Shown here piece by piece: positions 8,378 to 17,141 of a stretch of 64,000 bases of DNA. The position numbers and the translations under genes are program-made. The notes beneath the pieces are model-generated. The model was given only the letters and a program-made list of their open reading frames with translations, had not been told where the DNA came from and did not search any database. Each line of letters starts with the position of its first letter. Within the stretch, counting starts at the first letter, position 1. Source of the stretch: Hyphomicrobiales bacterium (GTDB lineage: Bacteria > Pseudomonadota > Alphaproteobacteria > Rhizobiales > Rhizobiaceae); assembly GCA_900470195.1 (NCBI GenBank), contig UEIJ01000023.1:124001-188000 (forward strand), given 5' to 3'.

Positions 8378-9481
8378 TCAGGCAACCATGCGTGCGCAAT
8401 GGTCTTCCTGTGCGTAGGCCTTGCCAAAGCGGTTCGCGAGAAACGCTTCGAGCGTGATGTCTTCCTGGCGGATGAAGCCCTGCTGCGGAAGATCGCCCTT
8501 GGCGAGCATGTCGAGCACGGCGCAGATTGCCGAGGCCGTCGTAATCTGGATGCCCGAGCGAATGATCTTGCCAACAGGAGCGGCGTAGACCTTGTTTGCG
8601 TAGGTTTCCTGAACCAGACGGCCGTTCTTGGTGCCGGAAACAGTTACGAAAATAACTACCACGTCCTGAAGAGTGGTTGGCAGGGCATTTTCAAAGATGT
8701 CCTTGAGCACTTCACGGCGATGACGCAGTCCGAGATCGTTAAGAAGCGCCTTCATCAGCGCCACGTGGCCCGGATAGCGAATGGTGCGGTAGTTGAGCGT
8801 GCGCACCTTGCCTTCCAGCGTTTCGCAGAGCGTGCCGAGACCACCTGAAGTGTTGAAAGCTTCATAGGTGACGCCATCAAGCGAGAACTCCTCGCGCTCT
8901 TCAAGAGCGGGCACTTCGGTCAGTTCGCCGTTCACGATAGCTTCGCACGGCTCGATATATTCATTGATGACGCCGTCGGTGCTCCAGGTCAGGTTGTAGT
9001 TCAGAGCATTCGAAGGGTACTGCGGCAAAGCGCCTACGCGCATACGAACGCTGTCAAGCTTGTCGAAACGCTTCGCAAGGTCATAGGCCACGATGGAGAT
9101 GAAGCCGGGAGCAAGGCCGCACTGCGGAATGAAGGCGGTCTTGGCTTCCTTGGCCAGTTCCTTGACGCGACGCGTGCTCGCCACGTCTTCAGTCAGGTCG
9201 AGATAGTGAACGCCTGCCTTGGCCGCAGCTTCTGCAATGCGGGTCGTCAGATGGAACGGAGCAGCGCTCAATACGGCGAACTTGCCGGTCAGAGCAGCTT
9301 CGAGAGCCTTCGCATCTTCAATATCGAGTGCCTGTGTCTTGACTTCTGCACCCGATTCCAGTGCATCAAGCTGCGCCTGAGAGCGGTCGACAACGGTAAC
9401 GGCATACTCGCCTGTGGAAGCGAGAAGATCGGCAATGGTTGCACCGATTTTGCCTGCACCGACAACAACGATCTCTTTCAT
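8378..9481 (-). CDS. Saccharopine dehydrogenase-like protein (LYS9 type)
   Basis: Cytosolic NAD(P)-dependent enzyme, 367 residues. The N-terminal Rossmann fold is VVVGAGKIGATIADLLASTG. The body has the saccharopine-dehydrogenase/carboxynorspermidine-dehydrogenase pattern: HYLDLTEDVASTRRVKELA, QCGLAPGFISIVAYDLAK and RTIRYPGHVALM. Saccharopine dehydrogenases split saccharopine to glutamate and aminoadipate semialdehyde in lysine breakdown. The true start is ATG 9481, with AAGGGGA 6 nt before it; upstream in-frame codons to 9706 cross the promoter and overlap the divergent regulator. Divergence from an Lrp/AsnC gene supports control by amino acid level. Confidence 0.83.
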   Translation of the reverse strand: MKEIVVVGAGKIGATIADLLASTGEYAVTVVDRSQAQLDALESGAEVKTQALDIEDAKALEAALTGKFAVLSAAPFHLTTRIAEAAAKAGVHYLDLTEDVASTRRVKELAKEAKTAFIPQCGLAPGFISIVAYDLAKRFDKLDSVRMRVGALPQYPSNALNYNLTWSTDGVINEYIEPCEAIVNGELTEVPALEEREEFSLDGVTYEAFNTSGGLGTLCETLEGKVRTLNYRTIRYPGHVALMKALLNDLGLRHRREVLKDIFENALPTTLQDVVVIFVTVSGTKNGRLVQETYANKVYAAPVGKIIRSGIQITTASAICAVLDMLAKGDLPQQGFIRQEDITLEAFLANRFGKAYAQEDHCARMVA

Positions 9482-9605
9482 GTAAATTTCCCCTTGGAAT
9501 GCAATTCGGATATGCAAGAATCGCATAGTTCCATGCAAAAAGAAGCATACAAACCGACGATATGACGTTGTTTGTTTGCACATATTGACGTATCTAATAT
9601 GCATT

Positions 9606-10034
9606 ATGACGACAGAAGCCGATCTGACCCTCATCGCACTCCTCCGCGAAAATGCCCGTGCCTCGACAGCCGACCTCGCAAGACGCCTCGGAGTGTCTCG
9701 CACCACCGTGCAAAGCCGTATCGAGAAGCTCGAAAAGCGAGGGGTTATTGAGGGTTATACGGTGCGAATCGCTCCGGAATTCGAGCGGGATCTGGTGCGC
9801 GCCCACGTATTAGTGACTGCCCTGCCCAAGCTCGCGCCGAAAGTCGAAACAGCATTGCGCGGCATGATGGCTGTCCGCTCGCTTCATTCTGTCAGCGGAC
9901 ATTTCGATATGATCGTCGTTGTGGAAGCTCCGTCCATACAGGAGCTCGACGCAGTTCTGGATCGCATAGGCGCGCTGGAAGGCGTCGAGCGGACAATGTC
10001 GTCCATCATCCTCTCGACGCGAATTGATCGCTAA
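9606..10034 (+). CDS. Lrp/AsnC-family transcriptional regulator
   Basis: A 142-residue regulator with an N-terminal winged helix (LIALLRENARASTADLARRL then GVSRTTVQSRIEKLEKRGVI) and a C-terminal RAM/ligand domain (RSLHSVSGHFDMIVVVEAPS). I prefer ATG 9606 to ATG 9576, because MTTEADLTLIALL is the usual Lrp beginning and ATG 9576 would take in promoter sequence. No Shine-Dalgarno is seen before 9606, and a promoter-like TTGTTT-17-TATCTA (9568-9596) would give an almost leaderless mRNA. It is divergent from the saccharopine-dehydrogenase-like gene, which it probably regulates. Confidence 0.87.
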   Translation: MTTEADLTLIALLRENARASTADLARRLGVSRTTVQSRIEKLEKRGVIEGYTVRIAPEFERDLVRAHVLVTALPKLAPKVETALRGMMAVRSLHSVSGHFDMIVVVEAPSIQELDAVLDRIGALEGVERTMSSIILSTRIDR

Positions 10035-10058
10035 CGCACGAGGAATATCGTGGCAGCC

Positions 10059-10853
10059 TCAAACGGAGACTGCTCCGCCCGTGCGCTTTCTACGGAGTGT
10101 TATCGCCGCAAGTCCCAGAAGCACGGTTCCAGCAATAAACAGAAAGGCTGCAGCGGCGATAGCGGGACTTATATTTTCACGAATTGTCGAAAACATCTGG
10201 CGCGCCAGGGTGCGCTGATTTGGACCGGCCACGAACAGCGTCAGCACAACTTCATCCAATGACGTGGCAAATGCCAGCACCGCACCGGAAGCGACACCCG
10301 GCATGGCGAGTGGAAGCGTGATTCTTCGAAACACGGTCAAGGGGGATGCGCCAAGGCTCTCGGCCGCCAATTCGACACGCCGGTCGATACCAGCCAGAGC
10401 GCCCGTAACGCTCACGAGAACAAAGGGGATCGAAATCACGGTATGAGCAACAATCACGCCGAGATAGGAATTCGCGATACCGAGCCGGACAAACAGCAAC
10501 TGCATGCCGACACCCAGAACAACGGCAGGCACGACCATAGGCAAGAGGAACAGCGTTTTAATGGGGCCGGAAAGAAACAAAATCCTGCTGCGCAAACCAA
10601 GCGCAGCCATCGTACCCAGCACGGTTGCCAAGATCATTGTCCCTGAACCAATGATGAGGCTGTTGACGATTGCGCGCCGCCAAACCTCAGCTGTCGCGAG
10701 CTCCTCGAACCAGCGCGCGGACCAGCCAGGCACTGGATAGGTGAGAAACACGCTTGAGGTAAAAGCCAGCGGAAGGATGGCAAACAGAGGTGCGATCAGA
10801 AAGGTCACAGCAGCTACACCGAATATAATTCTCGCGAAGCGCCCCATCTTCAT
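10059..10853 (-). CDS. ABC transporter permease, spermidine/putrescine type (PotC-like)
   Basis: Inner-membrane permease, 264 residues with several hydrophobic spans and the EAA loop VELAAESLGASPLTVFRRIT. DEVVLTLFVAGPNQRTL is characteristic of the PotC branch. It is the last gene of the minus-strand importer operon 14203-10059. Its ATG 10853 overlaps the stop codon of the preceding permease (ATGA), so the longer in-frame reading to 11126 is rejected. It converges with the Lrp gene across 24 bp; no clear terminator is visible there. Confidence 0.87.
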   Translation of the reverse strand: MKMGRFARIIFGVAAVTFLIAPLFAILPLAFTSSVFLTYPVPGWSARWFEELATAEVWRRAIVNSLIIGSGTMILATVLGTMAALGLRSRILFLSGPIKTLFLLPMVVPAVVLGVGMQLLFVRLGIANSYLGVIVAHTVISIPFVLVSVTGALAGIDRRVELAAESLGASPLTVFRRITLPLAMPGVASGAVLAFATSLDEVVLTLFVAGPNQRTLARQMFSTIRENISPAIAAAAFLFIAGTVLLGLAAITLRRKRTGGAVSV

Positions 10854-12025
10854 GCCCTCTGGGGATTGTCGGCGGTGAGCCGCCCGTAGACCGCGTATAG
10901 TATCAGACAGGCCACGAGCAGCACGAGCCCGAGTGCACCAGCCATGCCCCAGTTGGCCGAACCGGTGGCGTAATAGGCGATGATCGAGCTTATCATCTGA
11001 TCGCTCGGTCCACCGATTAGCGCCGGAGTGATGTAGTAGCCAATTGCGCTCATGAACACGAGCAACATGCCCGAAACGATACCGCGCATGCTCAATGGCA
11101 GCAGCACCCGCAGGAAAGCTCTCCACGGTGGCGCACCAAGAGATGCGGCAGCGGGCATGAGATTGCCCGGGATCGATACGAGCACACTATAAATTGGAAG
11201 CACCATGAACGGTAAAAGCACATGCGTCATGGCGATCACCACACCTGCCCTGTTGAAAATCAGTGGAAAAGGCGTATCGGTAATGCCGAACCAGATCAGC
11301 GTATCGTTGATGAGCCCCTTATCCTGCAGAAGTATGAACCAGGCAGCGGTTCGTACCAGCAGCGATGTCCAGAGCGGCAGCAAAACTGCAGCAAACAGCA
11401 CGCTTTTGATCCAGCCCGTAGATGATGCCAGCAGGACGGCATAGGGGTAACCAATCGCTGCACAGGCGAGCGTCACCAGCGCAGCGATCCAGAAGGTACG
11501 CAGCATAATCGCCCGATTGGCCGAGGTACCAGGTGCCATTGAGACAATATCACCGGATGCGTCACGTTCCATATCCACCGCTGCGAGCAAGTTGCGATCA
11601 GTTGTCGGGGAAAGCGCACTGGCAATCGCCCGCCAGAACTCCGGCCGGCTCCAGCGCTTGTCGATCATTTCGAGATCTGGAACAGGGGCGTCCTTTTCGA
11701 TGGCTGAAAGCGTTTTGCTCATCAACGTGCGAAAGCCGGATTGAGCGCTGTTCAGGCGACGAACCATATCCCCGACTGCCTGTTGATCTGTCGAGGATTT
11801 CAGGTCCGCTACAAGGGCCTGTTTCATATCCGGTGATGGTTCCGATTGCCCATCCCACCGACTTACAGCCTCGGCTGTCTGAGGAAGGACACGCAATACC
11901 GCCGTATCGGATACGGCTTGCTTCATCATCACCCCAAGCGGCCACAGGAAAAACAGGGCTATAAAGACAACCAGAGGCGCGATCAGAAATATCGCACGAA
12001 CAGTTTTGCCGGATAAAACCGTCAT
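10850..12025 (-). CDS. ABC transporter permease, spermidine/putrescine type (PotB-like) with large loop after TM1
   Basis: Inner-membrane permease, 391 residues from ATG 12025 (ATGA overlap with the ATPase stop; an in-frame codon at 12043 is less likely). After the first membrane segment (about residues 11-35) there is a polar stretch of about 130 residues, rich in acidic and Ser/Thr residues, before the channel helices resume at about residue 180. Ordinary PotB proteins are about 275-290 residues, so this segment is an extra, presumably periplasmic, domain. The EAA loop is PAAASLGAPPWRAFLRVLLP. It probably pairs with the 10059 gene product. Confidence 0.87.
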   Translation of the reverse strand: MTVLSGKTVRAIFLIAPLVVFIALFFLWPLGVMMKQAVSDTAVLRVLPQTAEAVSRWDGQSEPSPDMKQALVADLKSSTDQQAVGDMVRRLNSAQSGFRTLMSKTLSAIEKDAPVPDLEMIDKRWSRPEFWRAIASALSPTTDRNLLAAVDMERDASGDIVSMAPGTSANRAIMLRTFWIAALVTLACAAIGYPYAVLLASSTGWIKSVLFAAVLLPLWTSLLVRTAAWFILLQDKGLINDTLIWFGITDTPFPLIFNRAGVVIAMTHVLLPFMVLPIYSVLVSIPGNLMPAAASLGAPPWRAFLRVLLPLSMRGIVSGMLLVFMSAIGYYITPALIGGPSDQMISSIIAYYATGSANWGMAGALGLVLLVACLILYAVYGRLTADNPQRA

Positions 12026-13089
12026 GCGGCGATAGTCCAGCAATCAGCCGCATTGAAACCGGCGACAACCTCGGTGCCGGGTGCCCATTCGCGCGCCTTT
12101 CTGTCGAGGCGCACTATAAAATCATGAGCACTACCATCAAGCTGAATACGAAGATGATCTCCTTGATAGACGCTATCAATCACGCGCGTTCGCAGAAGAT
12201 TATCAGAACCGCTCTCGAGGCCGAGCTCTATACGCTCGGGGCGGATGGACAGGAGGACTTTCTGCCCTGCCGCCAATGCTCCCTTTGATGATGCTGTTAG
12301 CGTGCCGCCATCGTTCAGACGAATAAAGGCGCTGGCGCCTTCCACCCGCTCAATCGTTCCTTCGGCTAGATTGGTTTCACCTATGAATTCGGCGACGAAA
12401 CGTGTCTGCGGCTCATCATAGATCGCACGCGGTGTGCCAATCTGTTCGATTTTTCCTTTGTTGAAGACCGCGATCCGGTCGGACATCGTCAGCGCTTCAC
12501 TTTGATCATGAGTGACGAAGACAATCGTCAATCCCAATCGGCTGTGCAGCGCGCGGATATCGAGTTGCATCTGTTCGCGCAATTGCTTGTCGAGCGCACC
12601 GAGCGGTTCGTCCATCAAGACCACACTTGGTTCAAAAACAAGTGCACGAGCAAGGGCAACTCGCTGTTGTTGCCCGCCGGATAGTTGCGAGGGCTTGCGT
12701 TCGCGCATTGTGGAAAGCTGCACCATGTCGAGCACCTCATCCACCAACGTGCCGGTCTCTCCCTTGTCAATACCACGCATCTGCAACGGAAAGGCGATAT
12801 TTTCGCCGACTGTCATATGCGGAAACAACGCGTAGTTCTGAAAAACCACGCCCATATTACGCTTATACGATGGAACCGCATTGATGGCCTTTCCATCGAC
12901 ATAAATCGTCCCGCTGCTCGGGTTTTCAAACCCCGCAAGCATCATCAGAAGCGTAGTCTTGCCTGAACCGGAAGGGCCAAGCAGGCTCACGAATTCGCCC
13001 TTGCCAATATTGAGGTTCAAACCGTCTATAACTTTGAAATCACCGTATGATTTACTGATATTCTCGAAGCGAATGCGGCAGTCCGTCAA
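12022..13089 (-). CDS. ABC transporter ATP-binding protein, polyamine type (PotA-like)
   Basis: Cytoplasmic ATPase of the importer, 355 residues. Walker A is GPSGSGKTT (residues 38-46), signature QLSGGQQQR (135-143), Walker B VVLMDEP (156-162), and VFVTHDQSEALTMSDR carries the switch histidine. A C-terminal TOBE domain follows (SIRPERIELG). The start is a TTG at 13089: GGAG lies 7 nt upstream and no ATG fits. It follows the binding-protein gene after a gap of about 70 bp with a hairpin, and overlaps the first permease. Confidence 0.92.
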   Translation of the reverse strand: MTDCRIRFENISKSYGDFKVIDGLNLNIGKGEFVSLLGPSGSGKTTLLMMLAGFENPSSGTIYVDGKAINAVPSYKRNMGVVFQNYALFPHMTVGENIAFPLQMRGIDKGETGTLVDEVLDMVQLSTMRERKPSQLSGGQQQRVALARALVFEPSVVLMDEPLGALDKQLREQMQLDIRALHSRLGLTIVFVTHDQSEALTMSDRIAVFNKGKIEQIGTPRAIYDEPQTRFVAEFIGETNLAEGTIERVEGASAFIRLNDGGTLTASSKGALAAGQKVLLSIRPERIELGLESGSDNLLRTRVIDSVYQGDHLRIQLDGSAHDFIVRLDRKAREWAPGTEVVAGFNAADCWTIAA

Positions 13090-13120
13090 TGAATTACTCC
13101 ATCTTCCGGAAAACAGGGAA

Positions 13121-13147
13121 ACCCCGCCAGCGTCGCGCGGACGGGGT
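13121..13147 (-). other. Intercistronic hairpin after binding-protein gene
   Basis: ACCCCGCC and GG-A-CGGGGT form an 8-bp stem with one bulged A, between the stop of the polyamine-type binding protein and the ATPase start. No U-tract. It probably limits read-through or protects the upstream mRNA, giving more binding protein than ATPase. Confidence 0.5.
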
Positions 13148-13159
13148 CATAATTGCGAA

Positions 13160-14203
13160 TTATTGCGCGAGCCAGGCGTTGAAGCGCTTCGTCAGCTCTT
13201 CGGAATTGTCGATCCAGAAATCGACATTGAGCGGAAGAGCGTCTTTCAGGTTGGCTTCCGCTGTCGGAAGATCGGATGCGAACTCCGCAGGCACTTTACT
13301 TGCCGCTTCTTTGTTCGGCAGACCGTAAGCCACATATTTCGGCAATTTCACCTGATTGTCAGGCTGGCTGGTAAAAGCAATGAAATCCAGCCCCGCATCC
13401 TTGTTTTCGGCATCTTTCAAGATCACCCAGCTATCGACAGCATAAATACTGCCCGGCCAGACCACCTTGAAGTTCTTGCCTTCGCTCCTGTTTATGCCCG
13501 TGATGCGCCCGTTATAAGCCGACGCCATCACCACTTCATCCGAGGCCAGCAATTGCAGCGGCTGTGCCCCCGCTTCCCACCAGACGATATTTGGCTTCAG
13601 TTCATCGAGCTTTTTGAATGCGCGATCCACACCTTCCGGTGTCGAGAGAACATCGTAAACTTCGTCCTTGCTCACTCCATCAGCGAGAAGCGCGAATTCA
13701 AGTGTATATTTGGCGCCTTTGCGCAAGGAACGCTTGCCCGGAAACTTTTTCACATCCCAGAAATCGGCCCAGGATTGCGGACCATCTTTCAGCTTGTCCG
13801 CATTATAGGCGATTGCGGTCGACCACACGATCGCACCGACACCGCAATCATTGACTGCGCTGTCGAGAAACTTGTCCTTGCCGCCCAGCTTGTCCCAATC
13901 AATCTTTTCATAAAGACCGTCCGCACAACCAAGGGCAAGTTCTTCCGCCTCGACCTGCACGACATCCCAATTGGGCTTTCCTGCTTTCACCTTAGCCTGA
14001 ACGACACCATACCCGCCGTCCCATGACTCATCCAGCAATGGCTTGCCTGTCTTCTCGGAGAATGGCTTGAAGTAAATTTCGCGCTGTGCATCCTGATAGT
14101 TGCCGCCCCAGGAAACGACTGTCAGATCGCGAGCGGCAGCAGACCCGGTATAGAGTGCGGTTGCGAGAAGTGTGCCCATAAGGGCAAGGCGAGCAATTTT
14201 CAT
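13160..14203 (-). CDS. ABC transporter substrate-binding protein, spermidine/putrescine type (PotD-like)
   Basis: Periplasmic binding protein, about 347 residues. Signal peptide KIARLALMGTLLATALYTGSAAA, then a SBP_bac_8/PotD-like fold (LTVVSWGGNYQDAQREIYFKPF, WDVVQVEAEELALGCADG, KKFPGKRSLRKGAKYTLEFAL). Three in-frame ATGs lie within 16 bp (14218, 14209, 14203). GGGGA at 14212-14216 is 8 nt from ATG 14203, which I choose. It is the first gene of the operon and is separated from the ATPase by a hairpin. A polyamine or related cation is likely; rhizobial members of this subgroup vary in substrate. Confidence 0.87.
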   Translation of the reverse strand: MKIARLALMGTLLATALYTGSAAARDLTVVSWGGNYQDAQREIYFKPFSEKTGKPLLDESWDGGYGVVQAKVKAGKPNWDVVQVEAEELALGCADGLYEKIDWDKLGGKDKFLDSAVNDCGVGAIVWSTAIAYNADKLKDGPQSWADFWDVKKFPGKRSLRKGAKYTLEFALLADGVSKDEVYDVLSTPEGVDRAFKKLDELKPNIVWWEAGAQPLQLLASDEVVMASAYNGRITGINRSEGKNFKVVWPGSIYAVDSWVILKDAENKDAGLDFIAFTSQPDNQVKLPKYVAYGLPNKEAASKVPAEFASDLPTAEANLKDALPLNVDFWIDNSEELTKRFNAWLAQ

Positions 14204-14335
14204 CGACATGTTCCCCATTTTGGTTCGCCGGGTTGTTCCCGACGTTGTGTAATGGAGTCATGCTAGCTTGATCGTTAGTCGCGGGCAATATTGTAGTCGC
14301 TCGACAATGAAAAAGTAGCGCGCTTTTCAGGAGAG

Positions 14336-14367
14336 GACAAATCCGAGCGAAAAACGTCGGATTTGTC
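14336..14367. terminator. Stem-loop downstream of pcaF
   Basis: Perfect 11-bp arms GACAAATCCGA (14336-14346) and TCGGATTTGTC (14357-14367) around GCGAAAAACG. It lies just after pcaF on the minus strand and upstream of the polyamine importer. No strong U-tail. The remaining gap (14219-14335) presumably holds the importer promoter. Confidence 0.6.
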
Positions 14368-14379
14368 ACTCATGCGCGC

Positions 14380-15582
14380 TCAAACGCGTTCAAGCGCAAT
14401 GGCAATCCCCTGCCCGACACCTATGCACATCGTTGCGAGAGCAAATTTGCCGCCATTGAGAGATAGCTCAAGCGCTGCCGTGCCGGCGATACGCGCGCCG
14501 GACATGCCGAGCGGATGTCCAAGAGCAATCGCACCGCCGTTCGGGTTGACACGCTTGTCATCGTCGGCAATTCCGAGATCGCGCAAGACTGCCAGCCCCT
14601 GAGACGCAAATGCCTCGTTCAGTTCGATCACGTCGAACGCATCAGTCGCGATGCCGGTACGTGCACAAAGCTTTCGTGTCGCCGGAGCTGGACCAATACC
14701 CATGATGCGAGGAGGAACACCCGCCGTAGCGCCACCCACAATGCGGGCAATCGGCGTGAGGCCATATTTTTTGATGGCCGCCTCTGACGCGATGATGAGC
14801 GCTGCCGCGCCATCGTTGACACCTGAAGCGTTGCCCGCCGTCACAGTGCCGCCCTCGCGGAACGGTGTACCCAGCTTTGCCAAGGCTTCCAGGCTCGTGG
14901 CGCGCGGGTGTTCGTCTCGGTCAACAATGACGGGTTCGCCCTTGCGTTGTGGGATCGTGACCGGCACTATTTCCTTTGCAAGACGGCCATTCTCCTGCGC
15001 GGCTGCCGCCTTTTCCTGACTGCGAAATGCAAATACATCCTGATCCTGCCGCGAGACGTTAAAATCTTCAGCGACGTTTTCGCCCGTCTCCGGCATGGAA
15101 TCCACGCCGTACTGCTTTTTCATCAGGGGATTGATGAACCGCCAGCCGATGGTCGTATCGAAGATTTCCGCCTTGCGTGAAAACGCGCTATCGGCCTTCG
15201 GCATGACGAAGGGCGCACGGCTCATACTTTCCACGCCTCCAGCGATGAGTAGCTCTGCCTCGCCCGACTTGATCGCGCGTGCAGCCGTTATGACTGCGTC
15301 CATCCCGGAGCCACAGAGACGGTTGATTGTGGTTCCCGACACTCCCACTGGCAGACCTGCCAGAAGCAGCGACATGCGCGCCACATTGCGGTTGTCTTCC
15401 CCGGCCTGATTAGCCGAACCGAAGATAACGTCATCGACAGCCTCCCAGTCGACCGAACGGTTACGCTCCATAAGCGCTTTCAGTGGAATGGCCCCAAGGT
15501 CGTCGGCGCGAATTGATGACAACGCGCCTCCATACCGACCGATTGGCGTGCGGATATAATCGCAGATATAGGCTTCACTCAT
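14380..15582 (-). CDS. pcaF: 3-oxoadipyl-CoA thiolase
   Basis: Last step of the 3-oxoadipate pathway: 3-oxoadipyl-CoA plus CoA gives succinyl-CoA and acetyl-CoA. The 400-residue thiolase has the acyl-accepting Cys90 ([11 protein letters not shown]), His356 ([16 protein letters not shown]) and the second active-site Cys386 (MCIGVGQG). The [21 protein letters not shown] start is typical of PcaF. It overlaps pcaJ by 4 bp and is the third gene of pcaIJF; a hairpin follows. Its identity rests on family signature plus position beside pcaIJ and pcaR. Confidence 0.93.
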   Translation of the reverse strand: MSEAYICDYIRTPIGRYGGALSSIRADDLGAIPLKALMERNRSVDWEAVDDVIFGSANQAGEDNRNVARMSLLLAGLPVGVSGTTINRLCGSGMDAVITAARAIKSGEAELLIAGGVESMSRAPFVMPKADSAFSRKAEIFDTTIGWRFINPLMKKQYGVDSMPETGENVAEDFNVSRQDQDVFAFRSQEKAAAAQENGRLAKEIVPVTIPQRKGEPVIVDRDEHPRATSLEALAKLGTPFREGGTVTAGNASGVNDGAAALIIASEAAIKKYGLTPIARIVGGATAGVPPRIMGIGPAPATRKLCARTGIATDAFDVIELNEAFASQGLAVLRDLGIADDDKRVNPNGGAIALGHPLGMSGARIAGTAALELSLNGGKFALATMCIGVGQGIAIALERV

Positions 15583-16280
15583 GACATTGCCTCACAGTTG
15601 GGGACGACAAGATCGGCAACCGGGCCGTCAATATGAAGCTTCGCACCGGTCATGGCCTGAAGGTCTTCCAGCGTCATGGCCGCCAGTTTTTCCCGCAGCA
15701 CGAAACGCCCCCTGTCGATATCGATCACAGCATGGCTGGTATAGATTCGGGTAATACATGCGACCCCGGTCAGAGGAAAAGTGCACTTTTCGACCAGTTT
15801 CGGCTCGCCTTTCTTCGTCACATGCTCGGTAATGACGACGACCTGCTTCGCGCCATGCACAAGATCCATCGCGCCGCCGACGGCTGGCACTCCCTTGGCT
15901 CCGACTCGCCAGTTGGCGAGATCGCCATTCTGGGCAACCTGATAGGCACCAAGGATTGCCACGTCGAGATGTCCGCCCCGTACCATCGCGAAGCTGTCGG
16001 CGTGATGAAAGAATGCCGCGCCGGGCTTGAGCGTGACGGCCTTCTTGCCAGCGTTGATCAAATCCCAATCTTCCTGGCCCTCCGGCGGCGCTTCACCGAA
16101 ATCCAGAATGCCGTTCTCGGTATGGAAGATTGCCTCGCGGCCCTCCGGTTGATAGCGGGCCACCATCTCGGGAAAGCCAATACCGAGATTTACATATGCA
16201 CCGTCCTGAATATCCTGCGCGGCACGCCAAGCGATCTGGGCATTGGACAGTTTGATGTCATCGTGAACATCGATCATCAT
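15579..16280 (-). CDS. pcaJ: 3-oxoadipate CoA-transferase, beta subunit
   Basis: Subunit B of the enzyme that moves CoA from succinyl-CoA to 3-oxoadipate. 233 residues with the family's glutathione-like stretch YVNLGIGFPEMVARY and the catalytic Glu55 in HTENGIL, plus GGHLDVAILGAYQVAQNGDLANW. The start ATG 16280 overlaps the pcaI stop (ATGATG; either Met may be used). It works as a heteromer with PcaI; coupling by overlap fits 1:1 synthesis. Confidence 0.94.
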   Translation of the reverse strand: MMIDVHDDIKLSNAQIAWRAAQDIQDGAYVNLGIGFPEMVARYQPEGREAIFHTENGILDFGEAPPEGQEDWDLINAGKKAVTLKPGAAFFHHADSFAMVRGGHLDVAILGAYQVAQNGDLANWRVGAKGVPAVGGAMDLVHGAKQVVVITEHVTKKGEPKLVEKCTFPLTGVACITRIYTSHAVIDIDRGRFVLREKLAAMTLEDLQAMTGAKLHIDGPVADLVVPNCEAMS

Positions 16281-16984
16281 GCGTAGGTTACTCCCGCGCG
16301 AATAAGTTCTTCTTCCTGCTGCGGATTTGCAACTTCAACGACGCCGTCAACGAAGATGCCCGGCGTGATGACATTTTCCGGCTCAATACCGCCGAGCGGA
16401 ACAATTTTCGACACCTGCACAATCGTTTTCGCCGCAGCCATGCACATGAGCGGATTGAAATTGCGCGCAGCCATGCGATAGGTCAGGTTGCCGTGCGTAT
16501 CACCAAGATGGGCCTTGATGAGCGCGAAATCGGCCTTCAACCAGCGCTCCTGCACATAGGGCCGCCCCTCAAATTCAGCTATGACTTTGCCTTCGGCGAG
16601 TTCCGTTCCGTAAGCCGTCGGGGTGTAGAATGCCGGGATACCTGCGCCACCTGCGCGAATGCGCTCGGCAAGTGTGCCCTGCGGTACGAGTTCCAGTTCA
16701 ATGTCGCCGGCAATATACTTGTCCGTGAAGGCGCGCGGATCGGAAGAGCGAGGGAACGAGCAGATCATCTTCCGAACCATCCCGGCGTCGATCATGGCCG
16801 CAATACCAATGCGACCGTTGCCAGCATTGTTGTTGATTACCGTCAGATTCTTCGAACCTTTGTCGATCAAGGCGTGAATCAATTCGATTGGCGCACCGGA
16901 GCCGCCAAATCCCCCGATCATGACGCTCGCGCCATCACCTATCCCGGCGACTGCATCCGCCAGACTTCCGTTTGTCTTGTCCAT
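16277..16984 (-). CDS. pcaI: 3-oxoadipate CoA-transferase, alpha subunit
   Basis: Subunit A of 3-oxoadipate:succinyl-CoA transferase, 235 residues. It has the glycine-rich CoA-transferase motif VMIGGFGGSGAPIELIHAL, the NNAGNGRIG segment, and a C-terminal GIFVDGVVEVANPQQEE. ATG 16984 is preceded at 5 nt by GGAGG; an in-frame extension to 17059 is not supported. It is the first gene of pcaIJF, divergent from pcaR, with a perfect inverted repeat in the shared promoter. Confidence 0.94.
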   Translation of the reverse strand: MDKTNGSLADAVAGIGDGASVMIGGFGGSGAPIELIHALIDKGSKNLTVINNNAGNGRIGIAAMIDAGMVRKMICSFPRSSDPRAFTDKYIAGDIELELVPQGTLAERIRAGGAGIPAFYTPTAYGTELAEGKVIAEFEGRPYVQERWLKADFALIKAHLGDTHGNLTYRMAARNFNPLMCMAAAKTIVQVSKIVPLGGIEPENVITPGIFVDGVVEVANPQQEEELIRAGVTYA

Positions 16985-17075
16985 TTCGCCTCCATACCGG
17001 AGCGCGCAAGTCATACCGAGCGTTTCCGGTCTTAAACGCGTTGGAGTTAGCCATCGCATCGGCTACGGGTCAAAC

Positions 17076-17118
17076 ATTTTGTGCGATATTTGACATTTGT
17101 TCATATATCGCACAAAAT
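17076..17118. promoter_or_regulatory. Inverted repeat in pcaI-pcaR intergenic region, probable PcaR operator
   Basis: Two perfect 14-bp arms, ATTTTGTGCGATAT (17076-17089) and ATATCGCACAAAAT (17105-17118), 15 bp apart, centred between the divergent pcaIJF and pcaR starts. The downstream arm ends 23 bp before the pcaR ATG. Position and symmetry fit an IclR-family dimer-of-dimers site controlling pcaIJF and pcaR itself. Confidence 0.75.
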
Positions 17119-17141
17119 ATCTGCCATATTGAGGAGATTTC

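Noticed and set aside
9482-9706. N-terminal extension of the saccharopine-dehydrogenase-like protein
   Set aside because: It would overlap the divergent Lrp gene and its promoter. ATG 9481 has a strong AAGGGGA site and begins the Rossmann fold.
12959-14026. 355-codon plus-strand frame
   Set aside because: Runs antisense across the polyamine-type ATPase and binding-protein genes, both with clear motifs.
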